64,000 nt of DNA, from positions 1 to 64,000 of the forward strand of contig JAGCDZ010000100.1 of the NCBI GenBank assembly GCA_017650905.1. The letters run 5' to 3'. The translations under genes and the position numbers were made by a program. Of the stretch, positions 54,566 through 63,127 are shown piece by piece (the first letter of the stretch is position 1; the number at the start of each line of letters is the position of its first letter). Under the pieces are notes generated by a model. That model was not told where the DNA came from, ran no database searches, and was given only the letters and a program-made list of their open reading frames with translations. This DNA is from Prevotella sp. (GTDB lineage: Bacteria > Bacteroidota > Bacteroidia > Bacteroidales > Bacteroidaceae).

Positions 54566-56236
54566 CGCGTAACGCGTCCTCCATTCGCTGGGGGTGATAC
54601 CTGTGATAGTCTTAAAGGTACGGAAGAATGTGGTCTCTGTGGTGAAGCCTGATTCGGTGGCAATGGCAGACATCTTTTTATCAGGCTGCTGGCACAGAAG
54701 TTGCTTGGCGTGCTCTATGCGGTAGGAGTTGATGAGTTGTGTAAAGGATTGTCCACGAGTAGTCTTGATGCAGTCGATGATATAAGTGCGGTTTGTACCA
54801 AGCAGGTCTGCCAGATCCTGTAGTTTCATGTCTGCATTCAGGTAGAGTTTCTGCTCTTCCATCATCTGGCAGATGCGCTGCATGAGATCGGCGTTAAAGT
54901 TGACGTTTGTTTTCTCTGTGGTGGTTTTAACTTGATTGACAGGGATTTCAGTCCTCTTGCGGCGACTTCGAAGGATGATGACGACAATACCAATCGCCAG
55001 CAGCACCAATCCAATCAATAGCCATGTGCTGCGGTCTGCCGCTGCCTGCGGGTCTACATGTTTACCTACGGATAGCAGCAGGGTTGTGGCGACAGGCGTA
55101 AAGTTATCGGGCGAGCCGTCGGCATTCATCTCTACGCCACCAGCTATCAGCAAGTTGCCGTCGGCGTTCAGCATTGGCTGACTCCAGACGATATGTCCCA
55201 TCGGCTCGGTGTAGTATAGTGTCAGGGGCGATGGCATGGTATCGTAGCCGATGGCGACTACATACAGACGACCGTTGCTTTTACCATAGCCGAAGAGATA
55301 GGCCAGGCGAGCCTCATGGTCTATACACATATTATTATAATAGGTGATAGGACTGCCTTGATGTTCTGTCGGGATGGGACTGATGGTGGGGTGTAGCGAA
55401 AAGTCTGTTCCTTTGATACGGCAGATGGCTATCTGCATGTCGCTGTTAATGACGGGAATGAGATAGGTGTAGTTGCCTATATGGTTATTTTCTGCACGGA
55501 CTTCCTGCAGAACTCTCTGGAGTTTCCACTCGTCGAATAGCGGTACGCGGAAAGGCTCGCCCATCAAACGGTCTACGATGATTGAATCAAAAAGGTTGGC
55601 ATATTCATCTGTATTGCTGAAGATGATGGCATCGTCCTTGGCGATGGGGAAGATGTATGGATTGGCGCGTCCCTGCGTCACATTCTTCACATGCGAAAAA
55701 TACTTCTTTCCGTCGAACAGCTCAATATCGTCTGAATGAAACCAGTTGCCTGCAATGATGACTTTCCCGCTGTCAAGTTCCAGTCCCGTGGCAAAGCAAC
55801 GCTTGCGGTCGAGGCAGCCGAAGCCCCGGAAGGTGTGGGTGGCGGGGTCGTACATCTCTACAGAGAAGATCTGTCCGATGCCTAATGGTTGCTCATGGCC
55901 TCCACCAATGAGCACCTTGCCCGAGCGCAACGGTGTTGAGAAACCGTGGTCGTGGGCATATACCATTTGCATAAGGTGCCATTCACCATCATGATAATAT
56001 TCGGCAGTGGCAGTGGGCACAAAACCTGAGGTATGGCCACCTACCACCGTCGGTTCGCCATTGACTACGAAGAAGGAATGGTCGCCACGGGGAATATTCA
56101 AGTCGGCTAACCTCTCCACTTGTAGCTTGATTTCCGGATATGTCTTGGTAATCTTGCCAACAGGTGTTGCTTTTGCTTGTAGAACTACTAATACTGCAAG
56201 TAGCAACCAGACATATTTTCTTAAGGCAACCACCAT
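54554..56236 (-). CDS. Periplasmic beta-propeller, TM, AraC-HTH regulator
   Basis: 560 residues from the chosen ATG. A hydrophobic N-terminus (8-22) directs export. Residues about 25-405 are kelch/galactose-oxidase-like blades (VVNGEPTVVGGHTSGFV, SGKVLIGGGHE, SGKVIIAGNWF). A transmembrane segment follows at about 415-437 (STWLLIGLVLLAIGIVVII). A C-terminal AraC domain (about 455-556) has two helix-turn-helices (LQDLADLLGTNRTYIIDCI, then MSAIATESGFTTETTFFRTF). So this is a one-protein sensor that would bind a ligand outside the inner membrane and DNA inside. An upstream in-frame ATG at 56341 is rejected since it lies inside the preceding gene. It begins eight bases after the M28 gene. Confidence 0.8.
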   Translation of the reverse strand: MVVALRKYVWLLLAVLVVLQAKATPVGKITKTYPEIKLQVERLADLNIPRGDHSFFVVNGEPTVVGGHTSGFVPTATAEYYHDGEWHLMQMVYAHDHGFSTPLRSGKVLIGGGHEQPLGIGQIFSVEMYDPATHTFRGFGCLDRKRCFATGLELDSGKVIIAGNWFHSDDIELFDGKKYFSHVKNVTQGRANPYIFPIAKDDAIIFSNTDEYANLFDSIIVDRLMGEPFRVPLFDEWKLQRVLQEVRAENNHIGNYTYLIPVINSDMQIAICRIKGTDFSLHPTISPIPTEHQGSPITYYNNMCIDHEARLAYLFGYGKSNGRLYVVAIGYDTMPSPLTLYYTEPMGHIVWSQPMLNADGNLLIAGGVEMNADGSPDNFTPVATTLLLSVGKHVDPQAAADRSTWLLIGLVLLAIGIVVIILRSRRKRTEIPVNQVKTTTEKTNVNFNADLMQRICQMMEEQKLYLNADMKLQDLADLLGTNRTYIIDCIKTTRGQSFTQLINSYRIEHAKQLLCQQPDKKMSAIATESGFTTETTFFRTFKTITGITPSEWRTRYAKID

Positions 56237-56244
56237 CTTGGGAA

Positions 56245-57291
56245 TTATTTCTCTGAGAACAGGACCTGAATGATGGTTTGACCGACAGCGCGGAGGGTGT
56301 TTTTGTCGAGGTGAGCCATGTCGTCGTTCAGGGTGTGCCAAGTGGGACCGAAGCTGCTTTGCTCACAATTGGGGTAGTAGGGGATGATGTCGATGCAAGG
56401 GATGTTTGCCACTGTGTTCACGGGGATATGGTCATCGGTGACACCTGTGCCCTCCGCCATAGGGAAACTACTGCCATAGCCCACCACAGAGGCGGCTCGC
56501 CATACTTTGTCGACAATATGCTTGGCATAGTGCTTTGACATAATCTCCTGATAGAACTGTGCACCTTGTCCGCCAACCATGTCGAGCAGGATGCCATAGC
56601 GGGCTTTATAGCCTGGCGTATGGGGGTTTTCGGCCCAGTATTTGGAGCCTAAAGCCCAGGTATTGCCTGGGTCATCGATAGTCTCCCATTGGGGATATCC
56701 GTAGTCTTCAGCATCGAAGCAGATGAAGTCGATGCCGAGAGTTGGGGAAAGACGACAGGTGTCGGGGGCAATGAGCCGGGCGATCTCGAGCATGACAGCA
56801 ACACCGGAGGCTGCATCGTTAGCAGCGAGAATGGGTTTCTTCCAGTTGGCCTCATCGGGGTCGTTATCTGCCCAGGGGCGACAATCCCAATGGGCACAGA
56901 GCAGGATGCGGTCTGTGAGTTCGGGCTTGTAGCTGGCGATGATGTTCGTGCTGTGCAGGGTTGTGCCATCGTAGCCTTTCAACTCACATTTCTGGGGGAT
57001 GACGGTCATGCCGTAGTCCTTGAACTTATTGATGATCCACTGCTCACAGAGATCGTGGGCCTTGCTGTTCATAGTACGAGGACCGAAGTCACACTGCAAC
57101 TGACAGAACAGATAGGCGCTGTCGGCATTGAACGCAGGTCCTACGGCTGTCGCACTTTCTGTCTCTGTAGCGGCCTGTTTACGAAGACCGCAGGAGGTAA
57201 AGAGGAAAATTAATAAGAGATAAGAGGTGAGAGGTAAGAGGTAAGAGAATACTCTTGCCATCACAACTTTATGAATATGATTGGTAATCAT
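56245..57291 (-). CDS. M28-family lipoprotein, glutaminyl-cyclase-like
   Basis: 348 residues. Lipobox FTSC after a signal peptide with the heptamer-encoded core SYLLPLTSYLLLIFLF. The M28 fold has AHWDCRPWADND, AANDAASGVAVMLEIARL, the acidic FICFDAEDYGY and a final HTLNDDMAHLD. These supply metal-binding Asp, Glu and His as in bacterial and animal glutaminyl-peptide cyclotransferases, so it may cyclise N-terminal Gln or act as an aminopeptidase. Start 57291 shares ATGATTACC with other genes near heptamer arrays; Met at 57261 is an alternative. It sits between the C26-M19 fusion and the propeller-AraC gene. Confidence 0.85.
   Translation of the reverse strand: MITNHIHKVVMARVFSYLLPLTSYLLLIFLFTSCGLRKQAATETESATAVGPAFNADSAYLFCQLQCDFGPRTMNSKAHDLCEQWIINKFKDYGMTVIPQKCELKGYDGTTLHSTNIIASYKPELTDRILLCAHWDCRPWADNDPDEANWKKPILAANDAASGVAVMLEIARLIAPDTCRLSPTLGIDFICFDAEDYGYPQWETIDDPGNTWALGSKYWAENPHTPGYKARYGILLDMVGGQGAQFYQEIMSKHYAKHIVDKVWRAASVVGYGSSFPMAEGTGVTDDHIPVNTVANIPCIDIIPYYPNCEQSSFGPTWHTLNDDMAHLDKNTLRAVGQTIIQVLFSEK
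57215..57249 (-). repeat. Heptamer array in the M28 signal peptide
   Basis: Five units of AAGAGGT type (minus strand ACCTCTT) encode SYLLPLTSYLL. Confidence 0.8.
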
Positions 57292-57319
57292 CTATAAACT
57301 ATAAACTTTTAACTTAAAC
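57292..57319. repeat. Heptamer array before the M28 start codon
   Basis: Four units of CTATAAA/CTTTTAA type begin immediately before the ATG at 57291. Confidence 0.75.
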
Positions 57320-57332
57320 AATAACCCTTGAA

Positions 57333-59084
57333 CTATACACTCTTCTGCACCAGCGACATGACTCTGAGGAAGTTGCCGCCCCAGATCTTCTGGATGTCGC
57401 GCTCGCTGTAGCGGCGGGCCAGCAACTGACGGGTGAAGTTAATGAGTTCGCTACTGTCGGCGAGACCTATCACACCACCATCGCCATCGAAGTCAGTACC
57501 GATGCCCACATGGTCGATGCCCATAATCTTGATGGCATGCTCCAGATGGGCGATGGCATCCATGATGGTGGCCTCACCCTCGCTCTTCAGGAAGCCAGGA
57601 TAAAGCGTGGTCTGAGCTACACCACCTTTTGATGCAAGGGCACGCATCTGGTCATCGGTGAGGTTACGAGGATGGTCGCAGAGGGCCTTACAACTGGAAT
57701 GGCTGCACACGATGGGCGTACTGCTGATGTCAAGAGCATCGTAGAAACTCTTCTCCGAGGCGTGGCTCAGGTCGACCATAATGCCTAAACGGTTCATCTC
57801 ACGGATAACCTGTTCGCCGAAACGACTCACACCACCATGGGTGTTACAGCCACGTGCAGAGTCGCAGATGTCGTTGTCACCATTATGGCAGAGCGTCATA
57901 TACACGATGCCGCGCTGAGCGAAATGCTGCAGGTTCTGCAACTGACCATTGAGGGCCAGGCCGTTCTCAATGCCGAACATAATGGATTTCCGGCCGTTGC
58001 GCTTGTCCTCATACAGGTCGCCTGGGGTGCGGGCAATGCTCAGGTAGGCCTTGTTCTCACTGACAATCTCTTCAATCTTATCAAAGATGAGGTCGGCATA
58101 TTCCGTAGGACCTGCTACGTCGAAGTCGACCAATGATGAGAAGGTCTGGCCAATTTTGGGCTGGGGCAGGTAGGCCACCATGATAGTAGCGTCCTGACGA
58201 CCCTCGTTCATCTTATGCAAGTCGACGAGTATCTTGGGATCGCGCTGGTCGAAGTGGATGCCCTGTGGGAAGAACATCGGGGTATCGCAGTGGGTGTCGA
58301 GCGTCAGCACGCGGTTGTGCACATTGTGGGCGTGGTGATAGGCCAGCGCTTCCTTGATGAGCCAATGGAACAGGGGCATACCTTCCTCTAAACACTCCGG
58401 ATGCCACTGCACGCCGACGATGGGCTTGAACTCGTTGCTCTCCATTGCCTCGATGATGTTATCAGGCGACTTGGCTGTGACGCGGAATTTGGGTCCTGTC
58501 TCACGCACGGCCTGATGGTGGAAACTGTTGACGTACATCTTTTCTTCGTGATACATCTGATGGAGAAGTGAGTTTTCTTCAATCTTCACCGAATGTGTCA
58601 CCTCACTACGGGCTGCCTGCTGCGAGTGTTTTGTAACAGTCTTCTCGTTGATATCCTGCCACACACGGCCGCCGAGGGCTATCGCCAAAGTCTGGATACC
58701 GCGACAGATTCCGAGGATAGGCATCTGACGGTTGTAGGCCATCTGGGTGAGCATCAGCTCGGGGAGGTCGCGCTCTGAATTGATATCACGCAGACGGTTC
58801 GAAGGCTCTTCACCGCCATAGAGGGGGTTGAAGTCACCACCACCGCTGAGGATGAGGGCATCGATATGGTCGAGGGTGTTGACGAGGGTATTTGTATCAG
58901 CCACTGGGGGGATGACAATGGGCACACCTCCTGCGGCCACCACCGATTTGTAATAACCCTGGCCCAGCTTACAGGTCAGGTCCTCATAGTTGCCGGTGAT
59001 GCCGATGATTGGCTGTCGCTGTGCGGCCGGATACTTTGCATAGACATTGCGAAGATGGGCCTGCAGGTCGAATCTGTCTGTCAT
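57333..59084 (-). CDS. Fusion of class I amidotransferase (C26) and M19 dipeptidase
   Basis: 583 residues, no signal peptide. Residues about 24-245 are a gamma-glutamyl hydrolase/PuuD-like C26 domain with nucleophile Cys127 (GICRG) and the His228-Glu230 pair (VQWHPE). Residues about 256-583 are a membrane-dipeptidase-like M19 domain: DTHCDTP (263-269, zinc HxD), a bridging Glu in GIENG, and VDLSHASEKSFYDAL and SHSSCKALCDHPRNLTDDQ for the remaining His ligands. One chain could thus remove a gamma-glutamyl group and then split the remaining dipeptide. It lies 18 bases after the Lrp gene and before the M28 lipoprotein, forming a peptide-processing operon. Confidence 0.87.
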   Translation of the reverse strand: MTDRFDLQAHLRNVYAKYPAAQRQPIIGITGNYEDLTCKLGQGYYKSVVAAGGVPIVIPPVADTNTLVNTLDHIDALILSGGGDFNPLYGGEEPSNRLRDINSERDLPELMLTQMAYNRQMPILGICRGIQTLAIALGGRVWQDINEKTVTKHSQQAARSEVTHSVKIEENSLLHQMYHEEKMYVNSFHHQAVRETGPKFRVTAKSPDNIIEAMESNEFKPIVGVQWHPECLEEGMPLFHWLIKEALAYHHAHNVHNRVLTLDTHCDTPMFFPQGIHFDQRDPKILVDLHKMNEGRQDATIMVAYLPQPKIGQTFSSLVDFDVAGPTEYADLIFDKIEEIVSENKAYLSIARTPGDLYEDKRNGRKSIMFGIENGLALNGQLQNLQHFAQRGIVYMTLCHNGDNDICDSARGCNTHGGVSRFGEQVIREMNRLGIMVDLSHASEKSFYDALDISSTPIVCSHSSCKALCDHPRNLTDDQMRALASKGGVAQTTLYPGFLKSEGEATIMDAIAHLEHAIKIMGIDHVGIGTDFDGDGGVIGLADSSELINFTRQLLARRYSERDIQKIWGGNFLRVMSLVQKSV

Positions 59085-59102
59085 AGCGGGTGCCGGTTTG
59101 CT

Positions 59103-59561
59103 TTAGATCGACACGGGTATCTCCCGCTTGATGCTCTGTTCGAGTGAGATCAGCGTCTCTGTGGCCACCACGCCAGGGATGCTCTGCAACTGACCATTGA
59201 GCAGTTCCATCAGCTGCTCATTGTCGCGGGCGTAGAGCTTCACCATCATGGTGTAGGGACCCGTAGTGAAATGACACTCCACCACCTCAGGGATGTGTTG
59301 CAGACGCTCTACCACGTTCTTGTACATGTTGCCCTTCTCAAGGGTGATGCCCACGTAGGTACAGGTGCTGTAGCCCAGGCTTTTGGGGTTTACGTCGAAG
59401 CCGCTGCCCGTGATGACATCGGCCTCTATCAGGTGTTGTACACGTTGGTGGATGGCGGCTCGTGATACGTTACACTCAGCAGCTACGTCCTTGAATGGAA
59501 TACGTGCATTCTTTGATAGAATGCTCAGGATTTTTCTGTCCAGATTATCAATTTTCTCCAT
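59103..59561 (-). CDS. Lrp/AsnC-family transcription regulator
   Basis: 152 residues. Winged helix at 1-60 (MEKIDNLDRKILSILSKNARIPFKDVAAE, then VSRAAIHQRVQHL) and a RAM ligand domain (about 65-150: YVGITLEKGNMYKNVVERL, GVVATETLISLEQSI). It should sense an amino acid or peptide product and control the downstream peptide-processing operon. The ATG at 59561 is chosen over 59594 because it begins the canonical MEKIDNLD opening. Confidence 0.9.
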   Translation of the reverse strand: MEKIDNLDRKILSILSKNARIPFKDVAAECNVSRAAIHQRVQHLIEADVITGSGFDVNPKSLGYSTCTYVGITLEKGNMYKNVVERLQHIPEVVECHFTTGPYTMMVKLYARDNEQLMELLNGQLQSIPGVVATETLISLEQSIKREIPVSI

Positions 59562-59591
59562 AATGCGATGCGATTGTTTACAATTTGTCAG

Positions 59592-59622
59592 CAAAAGTAA
59601 ACAAAATAATTGAATAAAGCAA
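59592..59622 (-). promoter_or_regulatory. Promoter of the Lrp operon
   Basis: On the minus strand TTG (59622-59620), 20-base spacer, TACTTTTG (59599-59592), 30 bases before the ATG. Confidence 0.6.
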
Positions 59623-59645
59623 CTTTTTTAGGAGAAAAAGTAAAA

Positions 59646-59671
59646 AAGTGTGCCACTTTTGTGACACACTT
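59646..59671 (-). terminator. Rho-independent terminator of the FKBP operon
   Basis: AAGTGTG (59646-59652) and CACACTT (59665-59671), with inner CAC/GTG pairing. On the minus strand a run of T residues follows, two bases after the FKBP stop. Confidence 0.8.
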
Positions 59672-59673
59672 GC

Positions 59674-60654
59674 TTATTTCTTCGATTTCTTGTCTTTTTT
59701 CGACTTCTTATCGGTTGTTTCCTGCGGTTCCTGTGGTTCGGGCTGCAGACCGTCGATACCCACCAACTCCACGTCGAAGATCAGTGCGCTGAAGGGTTTG
59801 ATCTGGCCAGAGTCGCGATCACCATAGGCCAGCTCGTAAGGGATGAAGAGCTGCCACTTAGAACCGACTGGCATCATGGTCAATGCCTCCGTCCAGCCTT
59901 TGATCACCTGATTGGGCTTGAACACTATCGGTTTGTCATTATGCTTGGCAGAAGCGTCGAATACTGTACCATCAATAAGACGGCCTTCGTAGTTCACCTG
60001 TACCTTGTCGTTCATAGTGGGCACAGGACCGTCGCCTTTGACCAGCACCTTGTACTGCAGTCCGCTGGGCAGGGTAATCACACCCTCCTTCTTGGCATTC
60101 TCAGCCAGGAACTTACGACCGGCATCACGGTTAGCACCATAGAGTTTCTCCTCCTTGGCGGCCTTGTTGGAAACCTGCTTGTCCTTGAAATACTGCTCGG
60201 CAACCCCCTGCTTAAATACGCTGGAGTCCTTTACCAGAGCATCGGTGAAACCTCTGTAGAGCAGGGCAGCCACGATGGAGTCGGGTGTGTCGGTAAACTC
60301 CTTGGTCATGTCAGGTAACATGCGATTCTTCACTTGCTTGGCAATGTCCATACCTGCGGCGTAGGCTGTTATTTTTGGGTCACTGCCGCCACTGACTACC
60401 ATCTGGAAACCCTTCACGAAATCTTCCATATAGGCGGTGTCGACATCCTGTTGCTGAACCAGGTAGGGTATCAGACCATTGGTCACACTCATACCGGCAG
60501 CATAACTTACAGAGTCACTGCTGTTGGTCAGTTTTACAGGCTCCTTAACCGCAACGGCCTCTTTCTTCACAGCAGTCTTCTTCTTGGCAGCTGTGGCAGT
60601 AAACAAAGAGGCACTCGCCACGAGGGCGAGTGCCAATATCATTATCTTCTTCAT
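59674..60654 (-). CDS. Exported FKBP-type peptidyl-prolyl isomerase
   Basis: 326 residues. Signal peptide 1-22 (ATAA). An N-terminal FKBP dimerisation domain covers about 40-195. The FKBP domain (about 200-300) has YKVLVKGDGPVPTMNDKVQVNYEGRL, GTVFDAS, VIKGWTEALTMMPVGSKW and FIPYELAYG. A Lys/Asp-rich tail ends in KKSKKDKKSKK. It assists folding of periplasmic proteins. Its ATG overlaps the upstream FKBP stop by one base (TAATG coupling). Last of three FKBP genes. Confidence 0.9.
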   Translation of the reverse strand: MKKIMILALALVASASLFTATAAKKKTAVKKEAVAVKEPVKLTNSSDSVSYAAGMSVTNGLIPYLVQQQDVDTAYMEDFVKGFQMVVSGGSDPKITAYAAGMDIAKQVKNRMLPDMTKEFTDTPDSIVAALLYRGFTDALVKDSSVFKQGVAEQYFKDKQVSNKAAKEEKLYGANRDAGRKFLAENAKKEGVITLPSGLQYKVLVKGDGPVPTMNDKVQVNYEGRLIDGTVFDASAKHNDKPIVFKPNQVIKGWTEALTMMPVGSKWQLFIPYELAYGDRDSGQIKPFSALIFDVELVGIDGLQPEPQEPQETTDKKSKKDKKSKK

Positions 60655-61526
60655 TACTTCTTAGGATTAACCTCAATCAGTTCAATCTTGAAGATCAGGG
60701 CAGAGAACGGCTTGATGTCGCCCTGCTCACGCTCGCCATAAGCGAGGTCCTGAGGAATGTAAACTTCCCATACAGAGCCAGCAGGCATGTGAACCATAGC
60801 ATCGGTCCAACCCTTGATGGTCTGGTTACAACGCAGGTTAATGGGCTCGCCACGCTCGTAGCTGCTGTCGAACACCTTACCCTCAACGGTCTTACCCTCG
60901 TAGTGAACCTTCACGAGTGAAGTGTCAGCGGGGATGGGGCCATTGCCTTCCTTGATCACCTTGTACTGTACACCGCTCTCCAGAGTCTTCACACCTTCCT
61001 TGGTCTTGTTGGCAGCGAGGAACTTCTCACCAGCCTCCTTGTTAGAGCCATAGGTCTTCTCCAGCTCCTTGGCCTTGATAGACTGCATCATAGCCTGAGC
61101 CACAATCTGAGCAGAGTCGACGGTCATCAGACCATTAGCCTTGATACCGCTTACGAAACCGGCCATCAGGTTCTTCAGAGAGATGGTCTTGGTAGAGTCA
61201 TCACCGAAGAGCTCGCGGTTCATGCCGCTTACCCACTGGTTAGCAATCTGCTGACCAATCTGGATACCTGCATAGTAGGCAGCCTTCTTCTTGTCGTCGC
61301 CAGAGTTAGCACCCTCGTTCAGACCCTTGATGAAATCAGCCATGTAGGTAGTGTCAACACCAGTCTGAGAAAGATATTCCTTCAGACCCTGTGTACGAGC
61401 CATACCAAAGACATAACTCAATGTGTCCACATCACTCTTCAGGTTAGCCTTCGGAGTAGAATTACCGCAACCAGTGAAAATGGCTGCAGAAATAGCCATA
61501 GCGGCTACAAACATTAATTTCTTCAT
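60654..61526 (-). CDS. FKBP-type peptidyl-prolyl isomerase lipoprotein
   Basis: 290 residues. Lipobox FTGC. Dimerisation domain about 30-185, FKBP domain about 190-290 (YKVIKEGNGPIPADTSLVKVHYEG, GKVFDSSYERGEP, IKGWTDAMVHMPAGSVWEVYIP, LAYGEREQG). It is the middle gene of a three-gene operon and is coupled to the next one by TAATG. A membrane-anchored foldase is the likely role. Confidence 0.9.
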   Translation of the reverse strand: MKKLMFVAAMAISAAIFTGCGNSTPKANLKSDVDTLSYVFGMARTQGLKEYLSQTGVDTTYMADFIKGLNEGANSGDDKKKAAYYAGIQIGQQIANQWVSGMNRELFGDDSTKTISLKNLMAGFVSGIKANGLMTVDSAQIVAQAMMQSIKAKELEKTYGSNKEAGEKFLAANKTKEGVKTLESGVQYKVIKEGNGPIPADTSLVKVHYEGKTVEGKVFDSSYERGEPINLRCNQTIKGWTDAMVHMPAGSVWEVYIPQDLAYGEREQGDIKPFSALIFKIELIEVNPKK

Positions 61527-61574
61527 TGTTGTTTAACTTTTAATTATTATAATTCTCTTCAATTTTTCAATTCT

Positions 61575-62180
61575 TTACACCACCTGGATGAGCTCAACGT
61601 CGAAGATCAACGCTGCAAACGGTGGAATCGAGTTGCCTGCACCGCCCTCGCCATAACCTAAGCGGTAGGGGATGAAGAAACGGTATTTTGCACCCTCCTG
61701 CATCAGCTGCAGACCTTCTGTCCAACCTGCAATCACTTGCTGCAAAGGGAAGGTGGCAGGTTCGCCACGCTGGATACTGCTATCGAACACAGTACCGTCG
61801 ATGAGAAAACCTTCATAGTGGCACATCACTGTATCCTTGGCACTCGGTTTCTTGCCGTTGCCCTCCTTCAGCACCTGATACTGCAGGCCGCTGGGCAGGG
61901 TGATGACACCGTCCTTCTTGGCATTCTCGGCCAGATATTTCTCGCCAGCCTCCTTGTGGGCCTTGCCAGCTTCGGCACGCTGGGCCTGAAGTTTCTGCTC
62001 CTGCTTCTGAAAATAGTCTTGTACGATGCCCTGAGCCTCACGGTGTGACACCTTCAATTCGTTGCCCTCCAGCACATCCTTGATGGCCTGTGCAAAATCC
62101 TCGGCACTGATGTCATTGGCACCCATCTGGGACAATTGCTGACCAATGCCCAGACCTAAGGCATAACTTAATTTATCCAT
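61575..62180 (-). CDS. FKBP22-like peptidyl-prolyl isomerase (cytoplasmic)
   Basis: 201 residues. Starts MDKLSYALGLGIGQQL without a signal peptide, as in FKBP22/FklB-type proteins. Dimerisation domain 1-95, FKBP domain about 100-201 (YQVLKEGNGKKPSAKDTVMCHYEG, GTVFDSSIQRGEP, VIAGWTEGLQLMQEGAKY and FIPYRLGYGEGG). The in-frame ATG at 62285 is rejected because it precedes the -7 box at 62221-62228. First gene of the FKBP operon. Confidence 0.9.
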   Translation of the reverse strand: MDKLSYALGLGIGQQLSQMGANDISAEDFAQAIKDVLEGNELKVSHREAQGIVQDYFQKQEQKLQAQRAEAGKAHKEAGEKYLAENAKKDGVITLPSGLQYQVLKEGNGKKPSAKDTVMCHYEGFLIDGTVFDSSIQRGEPATFPLQQVIAGWTEGLQLMQEGAKYRFFIPYRLGYGEGGAGNSIPPFAALIFDVELIQVV

Positions 62181-62220
62181 TTTTCCTCTATAATAATGTA
62201 TAATTTTCGAAAATCGGCTG

Positions 62221-62228
62221 CAAAGGTA
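62221..62228 (-). promoter_or_regulatory. -7 box of the FKBP operon
   Basis: TACCTTTG on the minus strand, 40 bases before the chosen start. The region further upstream is a heptamer array. Confidence 0.6.
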
Positions 62229-62233
62229 CAATA

Positions 62234-62268
62234 AAAAAGTGAAAAGCGAAAAGTGAAAAGTGAAAAAT
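62234..62268. repeat. Heptamer array in the FKBP/sirtuin promoter region
   Basis: Five units of GAAAAGT/GAAAAGC type. The flank AATTTGCTACCG is shared with the array at 44.1 kb. Confidence 0.8.
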
Positions 62269-62323
62269 TTGCTACCGTCCTGCAATTTTTCTTAATTCTT
62301 AACGGTTAACGCTTATTTTTTCG

Positions 62324-62331
62324 TATCTTTG
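62324..62331 (+). promoter_or_regulatory. -7 box of the sirtuin gene
   Basis: TATCTTTG, 24 bases before the ATG at 62356. It excludes the in-frame ATG at 62329. Confidence 0.65.
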
Positions 62332-62355
62332 CATCAGAATTTATCAGATAAGCTT

Positions 62356-63054
62356 ATGAAAAAGATTGTTGTATTGACCGGTGCAGGCATGTCGGTGGAG
62401 AGCGGACTGAAGACCTTCCGCGATGCCGATGGCCTTTGGGAGAACTATCCCGTGCAGAAAGTTGCCACCCACGAAGGCTGGCTGACTGACCCCACACTTG
62501 TGACTAACTTCTATAACATGCTCCGCAAGAAGTGCTGGAACGTGCAGCCCAACGAGGGCCATCGTCTGGTAGCCAAACTTGAGGAGAACTATGATGTCAC
62601 CGTTGTCACCCAGAATGTCGACAACCTCCACGAGATGGCTGGTTCCTCACGAGTCATCCACTTGCACGGAGAGTTGATGAAAGTCTGCTCCAGCCGCGAT
62701 GTCGATGATCCTCGCTATATCCAGCAGCTCACGCCCGACAATTGTGAGATTGAGCCAGGCACGAAGGCTGGCGACGGCTCATTGCTGCGCCCCTACATCG
62801 TGTTCTTCGGTGAGGCTGTGCCCAATATCACGGTTGCCGCAGAGGTCGTTCAGGAAGCAGACATCCTTATTATTATTGGAACCTCTCTGGTGGTCTATCC
62901 CGCTGCAGGACTTTTGCACTATGCCCGTCCTGAGGTGCCCGTCTATCTCATCGACCCGAACCCCATCAATGCCGGTGGTCGCGTCCAGCAGATCCAAAAG
63001 GGTGCTTCCGAGGGTATGAAGGAACTCCTGCAATTGTTATCGAGAAATACATAG
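62356..63054 (+). CDS. Sir2-family NAD-dependent deacylase
   Basis: 232 residues. NAD-binding motifs GAGMSVESG (near residue 8), TQNVDNLHE and the catalytic His in HLHGEL. Also RPYIVFFGEAVP and GTSLVVYPAAGLL. The zinc-ribbon Cys pairs of CobB-type sirtuins are absent (only single Cys remain), which is usual for the Bacteroidetes branch. It removes acetyl or other acyl groups from lysine in the cytoplasm. Monocistronic with its own promoter and terminator. Confidence 0.9.
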   Translation: MKKIVVLTGAGMSVESGLKTFRDADGLWENYPVQKVATHEGWLTDPTLVTNFYNMLRKKCWNVQPNEGHRLVAKLEENYDVTVVTQNVDNLHEMAGSSRVIHLHGELMKVCSSRDVDDPRYIQQLTPDNCEIEPGTKAGDGSLLRPYIVFFGEAVPNITVAAEVVQEADILIIIGTSLVVYPAAGLLHYARPEVPVYLIDPNPINAGGRVQQIQKGASEGMKELLQLLSRNT

Positions 63055-63067
63055 TGCTAAAGATAAG

Positions 63068-63096
63068 AAAACCCTCGCTTTTGTAGCGGGGGTTTT
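63068..63096. terminator. Terminator after the sirtuin gene
   Basis: AAAACCCTCGCT (63068-63079) and AGCGGGGGTTTT (63085-63096) make a 12-bp stem with one G-T pair and a 5-base loop, followed by a T-rich end. It is symmetrical enough to serve both strands. Confidence 0.85.
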
Positions 63097-63127
63097 CTCT
63101 ATTCATAACTGAGGGAAAGATCCTTGA

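Noticed and set aside
56237..56341. Upstream start of the propeller-AraC gene
   Set aside because: It lies within the M28 coding sequence and gives a charged N-terminus before the export signal.
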